Shown here: piece by piece, positions 59,573 through 64,000 of the stretch
Numbering within the stretch: position 1 is the stretch's first letter
Layout: the number at the start of each line of letters is the position of its first letter
DNA from: Phoenix dactylifera
Lineage: Eukaryota; Streptophyta; Magnoliopsida; Arecales; Arecaceae
Assembly (NCBI RefSeq): GCF_009389715.1
Contig: NC_052400.1
Span: 1,488,001-1,552,000, forward strand
Length of the DNA: 64,000 nucleotides
Direction of reading: 5' to 3'
Position numbers and translations under genes: made by a program
Notes under the pieces: model-generated
The model's input: the letters and a program-made list of their open reading frames with translations, nothing else
Told to the model about the DNA's origin: nothing
The model's database searches: none

Positions 59573-61045
59573 ATGAAGCTGAGAAGTAAAGGGGCTTCCA
59601 ACGCCTCTCGACGTCCTCCACCAAGCCCAGAATGTTCCGTTCGGAACTCGCCACCCCCGGTTGAGCCAGCACCTCAAGTTCAACCGAAACAATTTGATGC
59701 CCTGGTGCAGCAAGTGCAGGCGTTGGCTACCGCCGTCCAAAGCTTGCAACCCAGGGGCATCCCAGCAGCACCGCCTCCCCCGGCTCCAGTTCAACCGGAG
59801 CCCCCTACAAGCGGGCTTCCTCTTCGAGGTCAGGACTCTCAAGCCCAGGCCTCCCTCTGGAGAGAGCACCCAGTCAGAGATCACGGAGGCTGGCCACAGC
59901 CTTCAGAAGCTGAGTCGGTTCCAGGGCAACCTGCACCCGAACGGACCGCTGCAGCGATCCCCCAGAATGATGAACTCGACAAGAAGGTCGAGAAGTTGGA
60001 GCGCCAAATCCAGGCACTCCACGGGAGAAAATCAGGACGTGATAACGACTTCGAGTTCACTACGAAGTCTCCCTTCTCCCCGGAGATCGAAGATGAACCG
60101 GTCCCACCACAGTTCAAGATGCCCCAGGTGGAGCCCTACAACGGCAAGGCTGATCCCCTGGACCACCTGGAGAGTTATCGGGCCTTAATGGCCCTACAAG
60201 GAGCCTCGGAGGCCATGATGTGCAAAGCCTTTCCAGCAACGCTCCGAGGACCGGCCCGGCTTTGGTTCACCGGGTTGAAGCCGAGTACTGTCTCCTCCTT
60301 TGAGCAGCTCGGCAGGCAGTTTGCCAGTAATTTTGCCGCTAGCCAGCCCCAGCGGCGGACGTCGGACTCCCTCCTTGACATCAAACAAGAGGAGGGAGAG
60401 TCCTTCAAGGAGTACTTGGATCGGTTTACTGCCGCAACATGGGAAGTCCGGGAGCTGGACCAGTCAATCGCCATGTCGGCACTAAAGACTGGAGCCCGGT
60501 CTTACAGGTTCCTTTTCTCTATCGAGAAGAACTTCCCTGCGGACCTCACCGAAATGTTGACCCGAGCTCGCAAGTACGCCAAGGCTGAGGAAGCCATGGC
60601 CTCTCGGCGGGAGGAAGCCGAACGACCTGCCAAGATGCAGAAGAAGCACCAGGAGCACTCCCAACCAAGTAGCAGATTCCCCTGGCATGAGAAAGAGCCT
60701 CCTTGGCCCAAGAGCCTAGCTCGCCCGGGGTCTCCCCTCCAAAAATTTCAGACGTACACTCCTCTCACATCCACCCGAGCAGAAATCCTCATGGAGATTG
60801 AGGGTCGGGGCTACCTCCGACCTCCATTGAGAATGCGTCCGACAGAGTCGCGGAAGCACTCGAAAAAGTACTGCCGCTTCCACCGAGATTGCGGCCATGA
60901 TACGGAGGATTGCTACGAGCTTCGTGATGAGATCGAGGCACTTGTCCGCCGAGGTCGGTTGAGTTATTTTGTCCGTAATCATGCCTACAGGAGAGAGCCC
61001 GAGGAACAAAATTCAGTGCCGCATAAGGAGCAGAATGACCACTAA
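59573..61045 (+). CDS. Intact Gag of element 3 (490 aa)
   Basis: ATG 59573 (MKLRSKGASNASRRPP) is 15 bp after the primer-binding site, the same start as Gag in element 2. A Pro/Gln-rich N-terminus is followed by the retrotransposon Gag core (KAFPATLRGPARLWFTG, about residue 219) and a Cys/His motif (YCRFHRDCGHDTEDC, about residue 430). The frame is open for 490 residues and ends at TAA 61043-61045, before the protease, so Gag is made without Pol. Retaining an open Gag while pol is gone suggests Gag may still be useful to the element, although youth alone could also explain it. Confidence 0.88.
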   Translation: MKLRSKGASNASRRPPPSPECSVRNSPPPVEPAPQVQPKQFDALVQQVQALATAVQSLQPRGIPAAPPPPAPVQPEPPTSGLPLRGQDSQAQASLWREHPVRDHGGWPQPSEAESVPGQPAPERTAAAIPQNDELDKKVEKLERQIQALHGRKSGRDNDFEFTTKSPFSPEIEDEPVPPQFKMPQVEPYNGKADPLDHLESYRALMALQGASEAMMCKAFPATLRGPARLWFTGLKPSTVSSFEQLGRQFASNFAASQPQRRTSDSLLDIKQEEGESFKEYLDRFTAATWEVRELDQSIAMSALKTGARSYRFLFSIEKNFPADLTEMLTRARKYAKAEEAMASRREEAERPAKMQKKHQEHSQPSSRFPWHEKEPPWPKSLARPGSPLQKFQTYTPLTSTRAEILMEIEGRGYLRPPLRMRPTESRKHSKKYCRFHRDCGHDTEDCYELRDEIEALVRRGRLSYFVRNHAYRREPEEQNSVPHKEQNDH

Positions 61046-61385
61046 CCTCTCACGGGCATCATCAATACCATCAGAGGGCGGGCAACTAGAGGTACCAGAA
61101 GCTCCGAGCTCGGAAAAAAGAGCTTCCTCAAAGCATCCGTGCTCTGTGAAAGTCATCTCCTTTTCTGATGAAGACCAAAAGGGTGTTGAGCCCTCTTTAT
61201 GACGACGCTGTAGCTATTTCCGTCATCATTGCAAGGTTTTAAAAAAAAAAAGGATTTTAGTACATCATGAAAGCTCGGCTGATACCTTATGTTGTATGCC
61301 TTCCAAAGGATGAGCGCTCCTCTGGCTAGATTTATAGGAGATTCTACCCCAAGAAAGTACTATGAAGCTAAATCCTTTCATGGTC
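61046..61385 (+). pseudogene. Remnant of gag-protease junction in element 3
   Basis: Broken frames still show TGIINTIRGR and VISFSDEDQKGVE, the segment just before the protease in element 2 and element 1. After about 61235 similarity to pol ends and an A run (61241-61251) follows; the rest of pol is missing. Confidence 0.7.
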
Positions 61386-61387
61386 CA

Positions 61388-61540
61388 GAAGGCTGCCGAG
61401 CTCAGAAGGCCGCCGAGCTCAGAAGGCCGAGCTCCGAAGGCCGCCGAGCTCAGAAGGCAGAGCACCAAAGGCCGCCGAGCTCAGAAGACAGAGCACCAAA
61501 GGCCGCCGAGCTCAGAAGGCTGCCAAGCTCCGAAGCCCGA
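61388..61540 (+). repeat. Short tandem repeats gccgccgagctcagaag in element 3
   Basis: Degenerate units of about 16-33 bp containing ccgagctcagaaggc and gagcaccaaaggc. They resemble the LTR repeat word ccgagcacagaaggc, suggesting a shared origin. Confidence 0.8.
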
Positions 61541-61805
61541 ATGCAGAACACCTCCCCCAGAAAATCGAGCCAAAGAAAGCTAGTGCCAAGCTAAGTCCTA
61601 AGGGACTTCGAAGCTCGGAAGCCATTAAAATATCTCCAAAAGGTACAGGACGCCACTTTGGCTTCAAATAATTTCAATATTTTATCTATTTCCAGGTCGG
61701 AGAATCCAAAAAACGACCAACGTCGCCCCGAATAGGGCGCACGATCGCCAACGGACGAGGTCCGTCTCCTGTATGCGTCTCCAATGATGCTCTAGCTAAG
61801 CTCGG

Positions 61806-62130
61806 GACGCCGATTCGACGCCATTCGACGCCATTCGACGACATTCGACGCCGTTCGACGCCATTCGACGCCATTCGACGCCGTTCGACGCCGTTCGACG
61901 CCGTTCGACGCCGTTCGACGCCGTTCGACGCCGTTCGACGCCATTCGACGCCGTTCGACGACATTCGACGCCATTCGACGCCATTCGACGCCATTCGACG
62001 CCATTCGACGCCGATTCGACGCCATTCGACGCCATTCGACGCCGATTCGACGCCATTCGACGCCATTCGATGCCATTCGACGACACTTCGACGCCATTCG
62101 ACGCCTTTCAACACCATTCGACGCCTCCTA
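61806..62130 (+). repeat. Decamer array (about 30 copies of cgccattcga)
   Basis: Runs of cgacgccatt/cgacgccgtt with a 10-bp period and a few 11-12-bp variants (cgacgccgatt, cgacgacacttt-like). It lies between gag and the polypurine tract. Open frames through it (VEWRRMASNG-like) are repeat artefacts. Confidence 0.95.
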
Positions 62131-62296
62131 CGACAAGCCAAAGAAGGCCGCTGAGTCAACCTGGAGCACTTAACTCCAACTGCATGAGAGGTACACCCTA
62201 CTTGGCACGTACATCTTTATATATATTTGGCTATATTACAGGATGATCGACGACTGGACTACTTCCTTCGTCCGAGCCAAAAAGCAGCTCGAACTC

Positions 62297-62312
62297 GGAA
62301 GTCGGGGGGTAG
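62297..62312 (+). other. Polypurine tract of element 3
   Basis: The sequence ggaagtcggggggtag lies directly before the 3' LTR; identical to that of element 2. Confidence 0.78.
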
Positions 62313-63334
62313 TGTTGGTGGTAAAGTGGACCACCCCACAAATGCAATTATAGCACCCAAATCCGTCAGCAAGATCGAGCTCATCCAAGTGATCGGGCTC
62401 TTCGGCTCATCCAAGTGATCGGGCTCTTCTAAGTGATCGAGCTCATAGGCCGAGCCGAGCACAGCGAGCCGGGCACAGCGAGCCGAGCACAGCAGGCTGC
62501 CGAGCACAGCGAGCCGAGCACAGCAGGCCGAGCACAGCAGGCTGCCGAGCACAGCAGGCTGCCGAGCACAGAAGGCCGAGCACAGAAGGCCGAGACCAGA
62601 GAGCGCCGACCTGAAAGGCAACCCCACCGAGCCCATGCCTTTGCCAAATATCCAATCTCCGCCTAACCCTCCAAAGGATCTGACAACTAAATATATGACT
62701 CCACTTCAATCTGCCACCATCCCCAAGTCATTAAGGCACAAGATCTCCGCAGGCATTCGGCACACCCTATCATTAATGCATGAGACCCCCTCAGGCCTCC
62801 AATGCACTCAGTCATTAAATGAACACGGCTCAAGATGATCTCCGGATCACTGAACCATCAAAGCGTACGGCTCTTTCTGACCACCGGTTCACTCAGCAAT
62901 CAATGCACTTGTCATCTACGGACCCCAGGCCCACCACGGCCGGCGGTTCAACCACCCCAACGGGTCCGATCAATCGTGACAGCTCCCTGACAGTGACGGT
63001 AACCCATTAATTCGCCCAGTCACATCACAGGTAATCCGGCCACTCTCCCTATAAAAAGGGAGCTTCTCCCTCTGAGATGGAGGGAGGCCTCTTCCTCCCA
63101 AGGGAATTATTTCGGGCTTCCACATACAATCTCTCTCTCTTCTTCAAAGTTAAGCCCCCCTCTGACTTAGGCATCGGAGGGCCGGCGCCGGGGAGCCCGG
63201 CCACCGGCTTTTTGCAGGACTTACACCCTCCAGGAGGACATCGCCGGCCGGCGCACCGCCGTCCGCCCCCTGTAGCAGCGGAGCTCCTCCTTCCCCGGCT
63301 TCGCGGCGGCCCCCGGGTCCAATTTCCAGCAACA
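62313..63334 (+). repeat. Element 3, 3' LTR (1,022 bp)
   Basis: Near-identical to the 5' LTR; 14 bp longer because of one more ccgagcacagaagg unit near 62575. TATA box at 63050-63056. Confidence 0.92.
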
Positions 63335-63339
63335 CAACC

Positions 63340-63806
63340 TTTAGAATAAATCATGTGCCAATGTATTAGCCTCTATTAACGAGGTCCTCAACATAACCAG
63401 GTCGAAATTCAAAGAGTTATAGGTTTTTTTATTAGCCCCCTTCTCTCCGGTTAGCTTGCCTCAAAAAAAAAAAAAAAAACATTATCCACGTGATATTATA
63501 TTGCTATGCTATGAGCAAATTGTCAACTGGGCGACTTGGATTCGGTCCGGGCTCCGGTTTGGGCCCAGCCCATCGCCTGGGATCTTTCTTTTGGTGGAGC
63601 CAATCCGACGAGCTAAATCCAACCCGACCCGACCCGACCCGACCCAGGTCCGGCCCCGAGCTACGATCGATTTCGACTCCGATAGTCCCGTACTCCCGTT
63701 GTTCTTCCGTCCGTCCTCTCGCCCTTTCCCTGAGTCCCTTCCAGGTTCGCGATTGGACTGGGTTCAGTCCGGTCTCAACCGCTGCCGGCGCTGCCTCCCT
63801 CCTTCC
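63340..63806. other. Upstream DNA of the last gene
   Basis: Contains an A run (63462-63479) and a (CCCGA)n microsatellite (about 63622-63646), then a CT-rich leader before the ATG at 63807. No other gene. Confidence 0.5.
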
Positions 63807-64000
63807 ATGATCTGGCGGCGCTGCTGCCCGCGGCCGCCGGCCCTCCTGAGGACGGTGAGGCACCTCTCGAGGCTCGCCCCGCCACGGCCGGCGATGGCGG
63901 AGCCGGTCATCCGGGTCTCCAACAACGTGGCCCGCCTCGGCGAACCCAAGGAGGGCCCCAAGCCGCGGCAGCTCCTCTCCCTCCCCCCCTTCCCCTCCTC
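63807..64000 (+). CDS. 5' end of an unidentified gene, open to the window edge
   Basis: From ATG 63807 the frame is open for 64 codons and runs off the window. It begins MIWRRCCPRPPALLRTVRHL, rich in Arg and Leu and poor in acidic residues, like an organelle-targeting peptide. A second Met at residue 30 (MAEPVIRVSNNVARLGE) could start the mature or cytosolic form. Base composition is GC-rich and in keeping with a monocot first exon. I do not recognise the family from this part. The CT-rich leader and the absence of stops support a real first exon. Confidence 0.6.
   Translation, partial: MIWRRCCPRPPALLRTVRHLSRLAPPRPAMAEPVIRVSNNVARLGEPKEGPKPRQLLSLPPFPS

Larger units (their letters stand above)
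58531..63334 (+). mobile_element. Element 3: non-autonomous gag-only LTR retrotransposon (TR-GAG type)
   Basis: A 4,804-bp element flanked by the 5-bp target duplication caacc (58526-58530 and 63335-63339). It has LTRs of 1,008 and 1,022 bp, a primer-binding site, an intact gag, only a trace of the gag-protease junction, tandem arrays and a polypurine tract. RT, RNase H and integrase are absent. Its Gag, primer-binding site, polypurine tract and LTR ends match element 2, so a related autonomous element probably supplies Pol. LTR differences by eye are about six substitutions plus one 14-bp repeat unit, so insertion was recent. Confidence 0.93.

Noticed and set aside
61686..62159. Repetitive proteins of the VEWRRMASNG type
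   Set aside because: All three minus-strand frames through the decamer array are open because of the repeat; there is no promoter, start context or conserved part.

Overview
This is nuclear DNA of a flowering plant, most probably a monocot. The intronless EXO70 gene is very GC-rich, as in commelinid genes, and gene islands are separated by large nested retrotransposons. A palm-like genome is a plausible guess, but nothing here proves the species.

Host genes, left to right: the 5' part of a biotin--protein ligase gene (HCS1 type, minus, 2275-4067, five exons seen, 3' exons not found); an intact intronless exocyst EXO70 gene (minus, 7680-9731); a full-length but frame-broken splicing factor SF3B1 gene (minus, 28419-32220) with a probable 5'-UTR intron; a two-exon ribosomal protein P3 gene (minus, 54658-56617); and the first exon of an unidentified gene running off the right edge (plus, 63807-64000).

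Most of the rest is mobile DNA. Element 1 (10836-23483, plus) is a 12.6-kb Ty3/gypsy element of the Tat type with gag-pol, two tandem arrays and a complete, spliced, antisense three-exon gene. Element 2 (34934-47180, minus) is a related but more decayed Tat element with the same layout; its antisense gene has the same two intron positions and phases. Element 3 (58531-63334, plus) is a 4.8-kb element with an intact gag and almost no pol (TR-GAG type). It shares U5, primer-binding site and polypurine tract with element 2. A 6.4-kb L1-like LINE (47651-54011) sits next to element 2 with a 14-bp target duplication, a long poly(A) tail and only three in-frame stops. Two older LINE 3' fragments lie at 4973-6304 and in the RPP3 intron. 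A 1.0-kb hAT-type non-autonomous element with an 8-bp target duplication lies upstream of SF3B1, and a 0.4-kb MITE candidate lies upstream of EXO70.

The most interesting signal is the antisense gene of the Tat elements: promoter-like TATA box about 220 bp before the ATG, three exons, conserved intron phases (1 then 0), an N-terminal domain of the Transposase_28 type and a long coiled coil. In element 1 it is fully open while the sense gag-pol is broken. The second is SF3B1, whose damage is almost only single-base indels inside otherwise normal codons, which looks more like unpolished assembly of a duplicated locus than old decay.
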